Shown here in pieces: positions 25,631 to 36,608 of a DNA stretch of 64,000 nucleotides. The notes under the pieces were generated by a model. It was not told the DNA's origin, did no database searches, and was given only the letters and a program-made list of their open reading frames with translations. How positions within the stretch are numbered: the first letter of the stretch is position 1; the number at the start of each line of letters is the position of its first letter. This DNA comes from Loripinus fragilis (lineage: Eukaryota; Mollusca; Bivalvia; Lucinida; Lucinidae): NCBI GenBank assembly GCA_964019695.1, contig OZ026518.1:108720305-108784304 (forward strand), in the 5' to 3' direction. A program made the position numbers and the translations under genes.

Positions 25631-27174
25631 CACAACTGGAATGCCCCTGAGGAGAAGTGGCAACAGTGATCAGTTACCAGGAACCAGCAGTCAAAACAGA
25701 GATGGCGATTCGTTGACAGAACAGAGACGAAGAACCAGTGATCAATTCGTTGACAGTGACTCACAGGTTGATCATGGACCAAGGAGTAATTATAGTGATA
25801 GGGACTACTCAATGAGAGATGAAGACTTAAGAAGTAACTACAGTGATAGGGACCATGGCTCCAGGAGTGGCTACAGTGACAGGGACTCCTGGAGGGACCA
25901 TGACTCCAGGAGTAACTACAGTGTCAAGGATCGAGGATCTAGGATTGTTTATGGTTATAGGAATCCATGGAGAAGTCCAGGCTATAGGAGCGATTATAGC
26001 TATAATGATCACTACAGAAGCCAAAGGACCAGGCATGATTTCTGGAATATGGAGCCAAGCCTAGGAATTAGGGGTGATTACAGTGATAGGGACTCAAGCA
26101 AAAACCCAGGGTGCAATTACAGTGATAGGGAATCAAACAGAAGCCCAGGAACTAGGAGCAATTACAGTGATAGGGACTCAAACAGAAGCCCAGTAGCAAG
26201 GAGCAGTTACAGTGATAGGGACTAAAGCAGAAGCCCAGTAGCAAGGAGCAGTTACAGTGATAGGGACTCAAACAGAAGCCCAGTAGCAAGGAGCAGTTAC
26301 AGTGATAGGGACTCAAACAGAAGCCCAGTAGCAAGGAGCAATTACAGTGATAGGGACTCAAACAGAAGCCCAGTAGCAAGGCGAAATTACAGTGATAGGG
26401 ACTCAAACAGAAGCCCAGTAGCAAGGAGCAATTACAGTGATAGGGACTCAAGCAGAAGCCCAGTAGCAAGGAGCAGTGATAGGGATTCAAACAGAAGCTC
26501 AGAGAGCAATTACAGTGATAGGGACTCAAACAGAAGCCCAGTAGCAAGGAGCAGTGATAGGGATTCAAACAGAAGCCTGGGAACTAGGAGTAATTACAGT
26601 GATAAGGACTCATGGAGAAACCAAGCATCCAGAAGTGATTATGATAAAAGGGAAGCACAAGACAGGAATGATTTCATTCAAAGGGAAACACCAGACAAGT
26701 ATAACAACACAGATGGCAGGTCTAATGCAGGAGATAGAGAAAAATGTAATATATTGAAAAATAGTGATTGCAATAGTGGTAGGAAAACATTGACAGAAAT
26801 ACAAACCATGCAGCATACTGAAGGTGAACCTTTGTTTCGACCAGGAACAAGTGGTGAAAACAATAATAGGGAAGCACAGAGAGAAAGGGGAGTAAAACGT
26901 AAAAACAGTGGTAGTGAAGCAGGGATAGATTGGGCTGCAAAACGCAAAAATGTTGATGCAGAAGCATTTACTGAACGACATGGAAGTCCTGCCAGTATAG
27001 ATAGGGAGACTAGAACAGAAGGAGCCAGAGGTGAAACTGATGACAGAGATTCAAGTGAACCAACAGCCAGTGGTAGGGGTCAAACCAGGGACAGGAGGGA
27101 ATCATCAAATACACCAAGAGACAGAGATGCTGTAGAAACGATCAGAGAAAATAATAGAAACAACTCTGGCTCAG
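25631..27174 (+). CDS. TRIM-RSB gene exon 2: Ser/Tyr/Asp/Arg repeat domain, one in-frame TAA
   Basis: After acceptor TTTTTACTCAG the frame continues exon 1 (phase 2 to 2): RTTGMPLRRSGNSDQ, then a disordered, highly charged domain. Residues near 26100-26600 form about eleven 15-residue (45-bp) repeats, SNYSDRDSNRSPVAR with variants, resembling RS-rich splicing-factor tails. At 26223-26225 one repeat has TAA where its neighbours have TCA; after it the same frame stays open to 27174. It then goes SDYDKREAQDRNDF, RGVKRKNSGSEAG (basic, NLS-like), ETRTEGARGETDDRDSS. The donor TCAG|GTAATA leaves phase 1. The TAA (codon 498 of the joined frame) would truncate the protein before the RSB motif, unless it is a polymorphism, assembly error or bypassed. 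An alternative start at ATG 25641 would make this a separate gene. Confidence 0.72.
25780..26620 (+). repeat. 45-bp coding minisatellite
   Basis: Direct repeats of AGCAGTTACAGTGATAGGGA followed by CTCAAACAGAAGCCCAGTAGCAAGG-type sequence. They are near-identical from 26100 to 26480 and diverged at both ends. The period is a multiple of three, so copy-number change keeps frame. Minus-strand Cys/Leu-rich frames here are shadows. Confidence 0.9.
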
Positions 27175-27182
27175 GTAATATA

Positions 27183-27426
27183 AAATGAGCCTCGACATGT
27201 GATTTCCAACAATGTGGCATTTTGACATGGATAGACTCAGACGAGCCTGTGCAGCCTCCTTTTAAGATTATTAATTCCAAATGCTGTATGATCAGTAGCT
27301 TAACAGTCATAGAATGTTCAAGCAACTAGCAAATGCCCTGATCAGACTGCACGTATGCGCAGGCTGGTCTGAGCCTTTGATAGTCGCACATACCACATTG
27401 TCGGATATCTCACGGTGCAGCTCAAA
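27183..27426 (+). mobile_element. ~240-bp MITE (ATTGAGCC family), copy 1
   Basis: AATGAGCCTCGACATGTGAT, TTCCAACAATGTGGC, CAGACGAGCCTGTGCAGCCT, CTGATCAGACTGCACGTATG, ending TCTCACGGTGCAGCTCAAAT. The same element lies at 46660-46904 (inverted) and 50843-51086. The ends are inverted repeats of about 28 bp. Confidence 0.75.
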
Positions 27427-27682
27427 TGTTAAAATTTGTCTCAAAGACAAGTTTTCATATTCACACCGAATAGACAGCAATCGAAAACGTTATAAGCAAT
27501 CGACAAACTTGGATCAAACATCAATAGTCGATTGCCATTTGTTGCTCCTTTGGCGACAAATGCCAATCAAAAACACAGTTTCTAACAATTTATCCACATT
27601 CCTCGATAGCATTGGCGTTTTTGATTGTCGCCTACCTGGCGTGATAGTTGAGACAAATTTTCACAGTTACATAGAGCTCAAA

Positions 27683-27825
27683 AAGTAAGTGAGTATGACC
27701 AGGATATGTCACAATCCCAAACTGTAGACCAACCTATGGCACCATGAGGAAGAGCCTAAGAAAGATAACAGCGACATGACATTTAGAACACAACACAAGT
27801 AAAGCAATCAGCTCTCATTTCCCCA
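27683..27825 (+). repeat. Dispersed repeat (GTGAGTATGA family), copy 3
   Basis: AAGTAAGTGAGTATGACCAG, then GGCACCATGAGGAAGAGCCT, then AAGTAAAGCAATCAGCTCTC. Non-coding; lies in intron 2. Confidence 0.7.
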
Positions 27826-27975
27826 GCATACTGCCTATTGCGATGCTGTTACAATTGTTTTAGCTCAAATAGTATACTAGAGAAATTTTTCAGAATCAGT
27901 TGAAGTCTTGCTATGCCCTCAACTTTGAAAAAATTGAGTGGGCATATTCCTTTGGCTTGTTCTTCTGTCCTTCAT

Positions 27976-28118
27976 TTAAGAAATAGATCAGCTCGTTGAG
28001 TAATAATTCATTGTTTGTGTGTCAGTTGTAAAGAGTGAGTGATTTATCTTCGCACAACTGACAGACAAACAGTGAATTATTACTCAACTATTCACGCACT
28101 AGCGCTGATCTATTTCGA
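27976..28118. repeat. Foldback palindrome
   Basis: Left arm GAAATAGATCAGC..GAGTAATAATTCATTGTTTG..GTCAGTTGT is matched inversely by ACAACTGAC..CAAACAGTGAATTATTACTC..GCTGATCTATTTC. The arms are about 55 bp, with a short loop near 28045. Confidence 0.75.
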
Positions 28119-28371
28119 TTATAACACACAATTAACAGCGAAAAAACATTTTAAGTCTTCAGCTTCTTCCAACTTAAAGCCATTGCACTGAAAAAAAAAA
28201 ACTGCAGATTGTTGGACTGTGTCGCATAGGATAACATGTATTTGTAACATCTTTCAAGCGTAAAAATGACGTTTCACTGTCTAATGCATGACTAACATCA
28301 TTTTGCAGTAAAATTGAAGTCAGCTAGTGCGGGCTTTCCTCACACTTTCAAAACTTTGAATTATTATTTGA

Positions 28372-28523
28372 TACTAAAACACTATGTTAACTCGTTTTCA
28401 TTGATATTTAATGGTTGGCTTAGACAGTGGAGATGTAGCTCACAACATAATTCCAGTTATTTGATTCTTGACAAAGTCCAAGTGGCCGAAAATTTGAAAC
28501 CGAGTTAACATAGTGTTTTAGTA
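28372..28523. mobile_element. 152-bp MITE with ~27-bp TIRs and TA flanks
   Basis: TACTAAAACACTATGTTAAC on the left and GTTAACATAGTGTTTTAGTA on the right are exact inverses, extended by CTCG/CGAG. TA at both edges suggests a Tc1/mariner-type target site. Confidence 0.8.
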
Positions 28524-29661
28524 CAATAAATTCCCTTTGGAATTTTTATTGAGATAATCAGTATTATTTGATATATCACGTTTTTTAGCATTTACTCATT
28601 TACTGAGTTAGAATGTGTGATACATACCTTGTAAGTATGATATACATTGAATTGTGGTAATGCCCTATACCAACATTGCACAAATTGTTCTGATCAGCTG
28701 AATGAAATGGCTGGAACGGCCGAAAATAAAAGCATCTTTAAACAGCATCTCCTTCGTATCAACCTGTCCAAATTCAAAATAATCACACTGAAATATAACG
28801 CAATATATTGCTGCTAGCTAGTAGGGCTAACAAAAGGGTTGTTTTAAACATCAAATCTCATGAGCGTGGCTAAGCTAGGGTTAGTGATCCAGGACTCAAG
28901 GTCCTCTTGTTTCAAAATTGAATTTTTAAAACACTTCTGATATGGGACATACTATTTCTATCCAGATCAGGACTGAGGTTCTCTCCATCCTGATCTAGAT
29001 TCAAATTGTTTGCAAAGGTTATCCAGGCCTTGAGTTAAGACTGAATACCCAAAAATTATTTTTTCTTATTTCTCAACCAAACTTTATGTTATGGGTACTC
29101 AAAAGAAACGTCTCAATGAGACGGTTCTTTTGTGAACACAAACCATACGTGAGAACCCATGGATAAGCAAATATTTACGATTATATGCTAAAAAGTTTTG
29201 TTTATCTAAACCTGTGGTTAATGTCATCGCTTGCAAGGCAACTGTTAACTGAGTTGAGCTTGGAGTTACATTGTTATTGAGCTGAAATGTTATATATCTT
29301 ATTTATCATATAATATCATATTTCGCATCTGGGAGTGAAATAACGCCATGCAATAAAATTGATAAACCACTAGTGGTTTATAAATTTTCGGGAAACGTTA
29401 CGACGTTCATAACAATGTTCCGTATATAATGACAAAATTATTACGTTTTTATGGCAGAATTGAGATTTCAAAGTAATCTTAATGTCATATGATAAATAGA
29501 ATCTAACATTCGTGCTCTAATATTATTGAATTTATCAAACTCTTGCGAAAAAGAGATAAAATGCTAGACAAGCCTCGCATTTGATTTTTTTCCACAACTC
29601 TTTTAATAAATTCTATAAAACATGAGCACTCATGTAAGATCCTCTTTATGTTTTTGTCTAG

Positions 29662-29759
29662 AACGTAAGGATTATGATCCACCTGCACTGGAGACACTGT
29701 TCAAGAAGACCACCACTGCATTACCAAATATATACTGGTTACCACTAACTGAAGATCAG
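29662..29759 (+). CDS. TRIM-RSB gene exon 3: Acinus-type RSB motif
   Basis: A 98-bp exon between TTTTTGTCTAG and CAG|GTCAGT. Joined in phase 1 to exon 2 it reads ERKDYDPPALETLFKKTTT then ALPNIYWLPLTEDQ. Family knowledge: Acinus (ACIN1) carries an RSB motif of the form LDDLFRKTK..P.IYWLPLT, which binds RNPS1 and SAP18 to form the ASAP complex at exon junctions. The match here covers the LFKKT and IYWLPLT cores with a one-residue length difference between them. This is the only recognisable functional motif after the repeat domain. No RRM, which precedes RSB in true Acinus, is visible. Inference: the product docks to RNPS1/SAP18. The exon is short and lies far from its neighbours, so the splice pairing rests on phase and consensus alone. 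Confidence 0.75.
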
Positions 29760-30157
29760 GTCAGTTTTGCTACATATTTCAACCTAAGAGCTTAGGAGCC
29801 TGCATGTTTGCTGATAACTTAAGAATGCTATGGGATATCATTTAGGGGATATTAATAGAATGTTGCAATCTCTTTTAAGACTCTTTGCCCATAGGGATAT
29901 TTTTCATGCCTTTTGTGGCCTGTTGATTTTTTTTTCGAAATCAACTTTTTAAAAAATATCTTTCAGGAATACCATTTGAGTGTCATACAGATTCGACCCA
30001 GATCAGGCTCAACATTTTGTCGTGCCTTATCTGGGTCCAAACTGTTTGCAAAAGTTATCAGCAGACAACACTAGGCGGTAAAGAGTTAACCCTGGCTGAG
30101 TTGCTGCCAATAATTATCACGTCTGCTTATTATGTGACTGTCTGCTAAATACATGTA

Positions 30158-30856
30158 TACTCAGAAAACCAATTGAAGAATATTAAAATTCTTTTGACTC
30201 TATAACAGTTGAGAAAATAATTTCCATACAAGGCATGATCATATCTGATAAAACTACCAATATGCAATTCAGCAGAATGCAAAATAAAATTTACGGGTCA
30301 TTGGTTACGATGCAATACCACACCAATGTACAAACCCTCTTTACCCAAAGTTCACAAGCAAAAAATTTAACGTTTATTTTTTTTGCTGCAAACCTTTACT
30401 TATGTTCTAATTCTGACCTTAGACAAGTGTTCACACCCATTTATCAGTAATTGCACCTAATAATGTGACAACTCCTACAACAAAAATTCACAGATATGGC
30501 ATACCCCAGCCAATATGACAACAAAGTGGAAGTAAAACACTGCCAACATCTACAAAATTAGGTCCCATACCTTTGCCTGAGAGCAAGCAATGATTTTGGA
30601 GCCAGCCATTATGGAATACAAACAATCAAAATGGGTTTCAATCAATTTTGAATGCTTGCGACTTTTCAGTTTAGAGGGCTGCACCATTTGGAAATGTACT
30701 GTACTTTAATCAATGAAGTATGAATTAAATTAAACATTCATTTTGATTGCAGATATCTGGATCTATGAAATGCATGCATAATTAGTTTAGTTTTTATTGT
30801 ATTAAATGTTATTAATGGAACTGAATCTAAATATTCTTCAACTGTTTTTCTGAGTA
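30158..30856. mobile_element. ~700-bp MITE (TACTCAGAAAA family), copy A
   Basis: Ends TACTCAGAAAACCAATTGAA and TTCAACTGTTTTTCTGAGTA are inverted, within TATA context at both edges. A second copy with the same interior (TTTACGGGTCATTGGTTACG, CCCAAAGTTCACAAGCAA, GGCATACCCCAGCCAATRTG) lies at 37656-38365. Confidence 0.85.
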
Positions 30857-30989
30857 TATATTGAATTACACTCCAGAATACTTTTACCATTTAGCAAGCA
30901 CTATGAGCAGTCTGATCTGGGTCCTTGAATAAGCAAATGAAAGAGCAGAATGACTATTTATCTACATACTGGTAGAGAAAAAAAAGGCT

Positions 30990-32215
30990 ATAGGGTCGGA
31001 CCTCAGACTATATAATGGTTCCGACTTGAAGACGTATCTATAGATGAGATGGTTAGGGCCTGATGTTGTGTCTGTGGTCAGGCCCACCAGGGTTTAACTG
31101 TTGGATTTCTTTTACTCCAGTATTCAGTTATCTACTGTTGAGTCCTTATCTTTGTTAAATCTCCTTTTTATGCCCCCAACTTTGAAAAAGTTGAAGGGGC
31201 ATATTGCTTTGGGCTTGTCCGTCCGTCCTACCGTCTGTCCGTTACAAAAATTAAGTTACAGTTTTGATATTTCATACATAGATGTCATCAAAAAATAGTT
31301 GACCCGTATTTTTTCTTAGTCCAAATTATCTCCCTTTGTGGAATTATGCCCCTTTTAAAGGATCACAATGAAATTTTGTAATCAAGACATCTCAAAAAGT
31401 GTAACAGCTAGGAGCTTCAAATTTAGTCAGCAGATAGAGGATTATAAGTAGATTACCTGGTGAAAAGTAAAAAAAAAAGTTTTTTTTGGGAGTTATTGTC
31501 CTTTGAAAATATGGACATAGAAAGTTTGATATCGCAAAAATATTACAGCTAGGAGCTTCAAACTTGGACAGCTGATAAAGGATAATGAGTAGATTACCTG
31601 GTGAAAATTTTTGCAGGCAATTGCCCTCTGCATTTTTACGGGTTATTGCCCTTTGCAAATTTGCACATAGAAAACTTGAAACAAAGATAAATCTCGAAAA
31701 CCATTACAGCTGGTAGCCTCAGATTTGGTTAGCTGATAGAGGATGGTGAGTAGATTACCTGGTGAGATCACCCTTATGGTCAAGCACATGGTTGGGGGCA
31801 CAGTGTTTCATGAACACAATTTCTATTTATATCTCGATTTGTATTTAGTAGGAGATGATACATCGATAAGTTATACGGATCCTTCATGCGAACCAAACAT
31901 CTATTGGTCTTGATCCACATCAGATATAAGGGTGAGGCTGGCGCAGTCAAACATGTTTTAGCCCTCTAGTAAACTTTTAAGGCGATGCTTCTTTTGTGGA
32001 TCCTTTTTGTTATTTGTGTTTCATGACTGTCACGCTGTCTTGTCTGTTCCTTGCAGCCTTGTGGTCACCTGCTGAAAAAGGGTTGACCTCTTTGCTCTCT
32101 TGTATGTGATGTTCCTTGTGTTTTTGTCACTTTTCCATATGGTGTCCTGGGTCAGGGGTGGTGTTTGATTGTATCGATTCCTGATATTTGCCTTCTTCTT
32201 TATTTTTAGCCACAT
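30990..32215 (+). repeat. RT-element 3' tail interrupted by a nested repeat
   Basis: Tail blocks at 30990-31164 (GGTTCCGACTTGAAGACGTA, GGCCCACCAGGGTTTAACTG) resume at about 31812-32215 (AGGAGATGATACATCGATAA, CTTGATCCACATCAGATATA, GTGGTCACCTGCTGAAAAAG, TGTATCGATTCCTGATATTT). The interruption, 31165-31811, is a repeat starting TGCCCCCAACTTTGAAAAAG and ending in TGGTTGGGGGCA, so it inserted into the older tail. Confidence 0.75.
31165..31811 (+). mobile_element. GGGGGCATA-type dispersed repeat, copy 1
   Basis: Begins TGCCCCCAACTTTGAAAAAG with GTCCGTCCGTCC soon after and closes with GGTTGGGGGCA. Inside, two tandem units share ACAGCTAGGAGCTTCAAA, GGTGAAAA and AGTAGATTACCTGG. Related copies: 27915-27985 (fragment) and 36885-37142 (inverted). 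Confidence 0.7.
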
Positions 32216-34083
32216 AATATATAGAGATGAGAGACTTTGGCATTTGAATTTTTTGTCCCCACCAAAGCTTCGTTGGATTCCCTAAACTAAACATGTATGA
32301 AATCTGATGTACAAATTTCACTACCAGTTCGATCACTGCCCGGTCCCATTCTTTCGTGGAGATTGATCCTGAAATAATTTCTATGGTCATTCTCCTCCCT
32401 TCCGCTTATTCAAGAAGGGTTGTTGTCAGTTAAAAGCGAAAGTATGCACAGGAAGTACTGACCATTTAGTCAAGCATACCCAGGGAAAAAGCGTTAACTG
32501 CATGTCAACGCAATAAGAACCAAAATCTTGTGTGCGGGTCAATACACCTTTTATGCTCTTTCAACACTTGTGCATTCTTAATGACCAAAGCTCTTGTCAT
32601 AAATACTTTATATTTTTCCGAAATAATGCTTTAACCTATTTAAGCCAAATGGAATATCCAATCCTTTTCATTTAGACAAGTCAATTTCCAATTAATCTTT
32701 TGTATACTTATGGATTCTTCCTTCTGGTTTGATGCAAAAAGAAATTCGGATAGTCCATTGTACTTATCAAGGGTGTCAGGGTATAATTAAAAAAAATAAT
32801 GTATTTGTTTTGTCTGAAATTCTTTTGTACCTTTGCAAACAGTGTGTACCCTGATGAAATGCAGCATTATGCTTCATTTCATCCGGGTCTTCACTGTTTG
32901 CAAAAGTACTCATTTAGGGGTTTCCCAAATACAAAGGGTTGTAGTATGGTATTTTTCATATTTATTCAAATTTTTAAACAAATTCAGTTTTAAATGAACA
33001 GGGAAATCCCTGGTCAGATACTACATTTTGAGTTGTCTGATCTGGGTCTGCAATGTAATCCTATAGTTCGCCGTCACTACCTTTTGCACATCTAAATGGA
33101 ATTATATAGGTTTACACTGTTTGTTCAGTCCATTCTATCTAAAAGGGTTTCTAGCGATAAGGCGGGCTATTTCCCTAAATGAGACATTCGTTTTATTTTG
33201 TTGCATTAAGGACTGGAGACACTAGGCATGTTTCAACAAATACATATAGACCAACCGTATATGCACCCTTGCACCCTAGACCCTATATTTAAATAATTTT
33301 CCTCCTTAATGCATGTAAGAACCCTTCGTCTTTTTGAATGAAAATTTATTTTGATCAACAACTGTATGTGCTATTTCATTTACATGTATGGGAAATCGAC
33401 TGTTAAACTAGGGTAAAAAACGTCATATCACGATAGAGTATGTGCAATGTATATTTATACAGTTGATGTAGAATAAAAACTATCATATTGCAAAGTGGTT
33501 GATGTTTATCAGATGAGTGATGTATTCTTTGGCTTGTACAACACCTCCTTCCCTAGACCCAAGACCCACTTTACACATGTTATATATGTTTAAAGTGACA
33601 TATCACTGTCCAAAGGGCATCTTGGGTCTAGGGGGGGAGCATCTAAAAACAAACTGAAAGACACCAATTTCATCTTTCCGATGAAAAACGTCACGGTTTT
33701 TAGTGTATTTCATACGCCTGCACAGAAGGAATACCCAAAGTTTTGGAAATGAAAAGCACTTCTATCCTTAACATTTTAGCACTTTTACTTTTGGAAAACT
33801 AACAATGCATTTACTCCAAGTCTGGTCTAAACTGCACACAGTATAAAGACGTAAAATGAAGAGTTGGAGTAGAAAGCACAAGTTTTCACGTCTTTGTGAA
33901 TGATGAATCACTTTGGACCGTTTATGGATGCTTACTATGCATATTTTATTGCTGAACCACACCAATTTTAAAAACATTAGGACAGTTTGAAAATTTGGTG
34001 TTTGTAATCATGTCAACTAGGGAAAATACACACCTTATGGCTCCTTAAGGGTAAATATTGTACAATGATTTTATCATTTATAG

Positions 34084-34467
34084 ATTGAAGAAAAGAAGAA
34101 TGCACACCGGAACAGTATGGCAGCAGGTCCAGAGGAGGGTCAACAGAGTGAGGAAGAGGATCAGCATGATGAGGGTGAGGAAGGGGGTCAACAGATTGAG
34201 GAAGAGGATCAGCATGAACAAACAGAAGGTCAGCAAAGCATAGAAGAGGGCCGTCAAAATATGGAAGAGGGTCAACATGGGCTGGCTGATGAGGTTCAAC
34301 AAAATCAGGATGATAGTCAACTGAATGTCCATGAGGGTCAACAAAATTTAGATGAGTGTCAGCAGAATTCAGATGATGGTGAGGATCAGCAGAATGTAGA
34401 TGATGACCATCAGAATGTAGATGAGTTTGAAAGTCAGAATGTAGTTGATTCATTTTGTTTGGTTTGA
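34084..34467 (+). CDS. TRIM-RSB gene exon 4: Gln/Glu-rich C-terminal tail
   Basis: After acceptor ATCATTTATAG the phase-0 frame reads IEEKKNAHRNSMAAGPEEGQ, then repeating units like QQSEEEDQ, EGQQNLDE and QQNVDDD, ending in VVDSFCLV and TGA at 34465-34467. It joins exon 3 so that the RSB motif is followed by a charged helix start (IEEKKNAHR), as in Acinus. The tail is strongly acidic and Gln-rich, probably disordered, and coded by a loose 21-24-bp repeat. The four exons total 2925 nt, 975 codons, exactly in frame. A shorter protein starting at Met 34117 is possible but less likely. Confidence 0.7.
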   Translation: MEEKKNAHRNSMAAGPEEGQQSEEEDQHDEGEEGGQQIEEEDQHEQTEGQQSIEEGRQNMEEGQHGLADEVQQNQDDSQLNVHEGQQNLDECQQNSDDGEDQQNVDDDHQNVDEFESQNVVDSFCLV

Positions 34468-34748
34468 TGCTTACTATCCCGGTGAACAGCTATGGTCCTG
34501 TCTGGACGGACAGTTCACTATTAACCTGGGCGAGCTTGACTTAGCAGTTAACCAGTACTTTGTGCACATACTTTTGCTTGTAACTGACAACAATCATTCT
34601 TGAATCTGCAGAAGGGAGGAGAATGGCCATTGAAATTATTTCATGATCAATCTCCACGAATGTATGGGACATTCTTGACTCTTGGATCTGCAGTCAGACA
34701 CGTATCTGCAGTCAGACATGTTACAGACTGCACTATGCAGTACGGTAG

Positions 34749-35280
34749 AATGGAGTTGATGGCCAACAGAATGTAGTAGAGGATCAACAGAATGTAGTTA
34801 AGGATGAGGATCAGCAGCAGGTAGATGAGGGTCAGGAGAATGTAGACGAGGGTGAGGGTGAACAGGTAGTAGGAGAGGGTGATTTAGATGAGGGTCAACA
34901 GAATGTAGATGAGGGTTAGGGCTAGCAGAATGAAGGTGTGAATGAGAAATGAGGGTCAACAGCTTGTTGATGTGGGTAGACAGAATTTTAAATCAGATGA
35001 GGGTCAACAGAATGTAGATCAGGATCAACAGAATGTAGAATATGGCCATCACTTGCAGATGCCTATAGATCATTATTTATTATGATCAGCAGAATGTAGT
35101 TAAGGGTAAGCAGAATGTAGTTAAGGGTAAGCAGAATGTAGTTAAGGGTAAGCAGAATGTAGTTAAGGGTAAGCAGAATGTAGTTAAGGGTAAGCAGTAT
35201 GTAGTTAAGGGTCCACAATATACAGAAGAGGGTCAGCACAATGTAATTAAGGGTCAGTAGATACATATGTAGTAGGGGGT
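34749..35280 (+). repeat. Decayed copies of the exon-4 coding repeat, plus a 21-bp tandem array
   Basis: 34749-34916 is open in another frame and reads VDGQQNVVEDQQNVV and DEGQENVDEG, the same repeat as exon 4. After TAG at 34917 the repeats continue with many stops. 35089-35215 is six near-perfect units of AGCAGAATGTAGTTAAGGGT plus A. This may be 3' UTR, a lost exon, or expansion of the repeat beyond the gene. Confidence 0.6.
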
Positions 35281-35837
35281 CAATAGACTGTCGATGAAGG
35301 TAAACAGAACATAGACTGTCAACATGTACATATTTGCAAGGGTCACTACTGAAGAGGGTCTACACAATGTGGATGAGGGTCAACAGTAGAATGTCAGCCT
35401 GTTCAGATGGGTAAGGTTTATTGCTGGTAGGGGTCAGAAGAATTAAGAATGTCAGCATGTTCAGATTGGTAAAGTATGGTTATGCTTTTGAAGGTCAGAA
35501 GAATGTAGAACAGCATGGGTTAATGCTAATGACAGTCAGCAGAATGTATAATAGTGTGAACAGAATGTAGATGGTCTGCATGTACAGATTGGTAAGGTTT
35601 AATGCTAGTGAAGGTCAGCAGAATGTATAATAAGGTGAACAGAATGTAGAAGGTCAGAATGTACAGATTGGAAGGTTTTAAATTTCTAATGATGGTCAGT
35701 AGAATGTAGAATAGCGTGAACAAAATGTGACAGTCAGCATGTACAGATTGGTAAGGGTTAATGCTAATGATGGTCAGCAGAATATAGAATAGTGCTAACA
35801 GAATGTAGAAGGTCAGCATGTACAGTTTGGTAAGGGT
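35281..35837 (+). repeat. Diverged ~90-bp tandem units
   Basis: Units carry GGTCAGCAGAATGTA, ATAGTGTGAACAGAATGTAG, and CATGTACAGATTGGTAAGGTT followed by TTAATGCTAATGA. There are about five copies from 35430 to 35835. They appear to derive from the same CAGAATGTAGA motif as the preceding repeat. No open frame. Confidence 0.6.
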
Positions 35838-35995
35838 TACAGTGAAACCTGTCTGAAGCGGCCACTCTAAAAGAACACAAAAATTGGTTTTCAAAACCAC
35901 TTATCCCATAATGCAGGGCAAAAGTATTCCAGAAGGCTCTTAGGGGAGCATTCTGCAATACTTTCGACCTTCATCAAGCTACCATTTCTATTAAG
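35838..35995 (+). repeat. Foldback-element copy (AAACCTGTCT family)
   Basis: AGTGAAACCTGTCTGAAGCG, TTGGTTTTCAAAACCACTTA and GGAGCATTCTGCAATACTTT. It shares these blocks with the longer copy at 45117-45318. Confidence 0.65.
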
Positions 35996-36608
35996 ATTAG
36001 AATTTCATGTAAGACATAAATTTGATTGCAGCTGCCAAGTTCACTTGCCCATGCAATACGCTTCGAACATCGAATTCATTCGCCAGAAGTTGCACTGGTG
36101 TTGTGATTGACAGCGAGCCACACCTGAGTCGCAGGTGCAAAACAAGCCTCTTGTTTGCTCCATTGGTTGACAGCGTTAACACTGGCTGTTCCGCTTTTCC
36201 GTTTTACACTTAAACAAAACCGTTAATATGATTACATGTTAAATACAAAACTGTTTTTTTCCTAAATTATAAATTATTTCTATATTTTTGATATTTATGA
36301 TAAAATATAAATAAAGCAATAAATTTGATTTTTGGTCTGTTGCAAGAGACCCGAAGTATTCATGATTCCATGGACATTTCAAAAATCGAATTCATTCCTT
36401 AAATATCTGCTTCTGAAAATTGTGGAATTGTGCATCAAATGTTGGTGACCTTGACCTAATTACCAAGTCACAGCAGCACTTTGAAATGTCCAAAATACAC
36501 TTTCTATGCATTATCTTTTGAATCAGCGGATGGATCTTGACCAAGCCTGCATGGATACATTGTTGAGAGGAGGGAAAGAGTAGATCAAACTTTGTTGAAC
36601 TTGACCTT
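35996..36608. other. Non-coding; nothing recognised
   Basis: Two overlapping frames of about 60 codons exist on opposite strands (35997-36213) but neither shows a family motif or gene context. The rest is AT-rich. Confidence 0.35.

Larger units (their letters stand above)
27175..29661 (+). other. Intron 2 of the TRIM-RSB gene
   Basis: Predicted GT..AG intron between phase-1 exons (TCAG|GTAATA ... TTTTTGTCTAG). It contains a ~240-bp MITE starting 8 bases after the donor, a GTGAGTATGA-family repeat (27683-27825), a foldback (27976-28118) and a 152-bp TIR element (28372-28523). The rest, 28530-29660, shows nothing recognisable. Confidence 0.6.
29760..34083 (+). other. Intron 3 of the TRIM-RSB gene
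   Basis: Predicted GT..AG intron (GTCAGT ... TTATAG). It contains a 699-bp MITE (30158-30856) and a retroelement 3' tail split by a nested GGGGGCATA-type repeat (30990-32215). 32216-34083 holds only AT-rich sequence, with a small CCTAGACCCAAGA inverted pair at 33552-33637. Confidence 0.55.

Noticed and set aside
26152..26568. 138-codon minus-strand Cys/Leu-rich frame
   Set aside because: Antisense shadow of the 45-bp coding repeat of the TRIM-RSB gene.
34013..34453. 146-codon minus-strand His/Asp-rich frame
   Set aside because: Antisense shadow of exon 4, whose sense frame joins exon 3 in phase.
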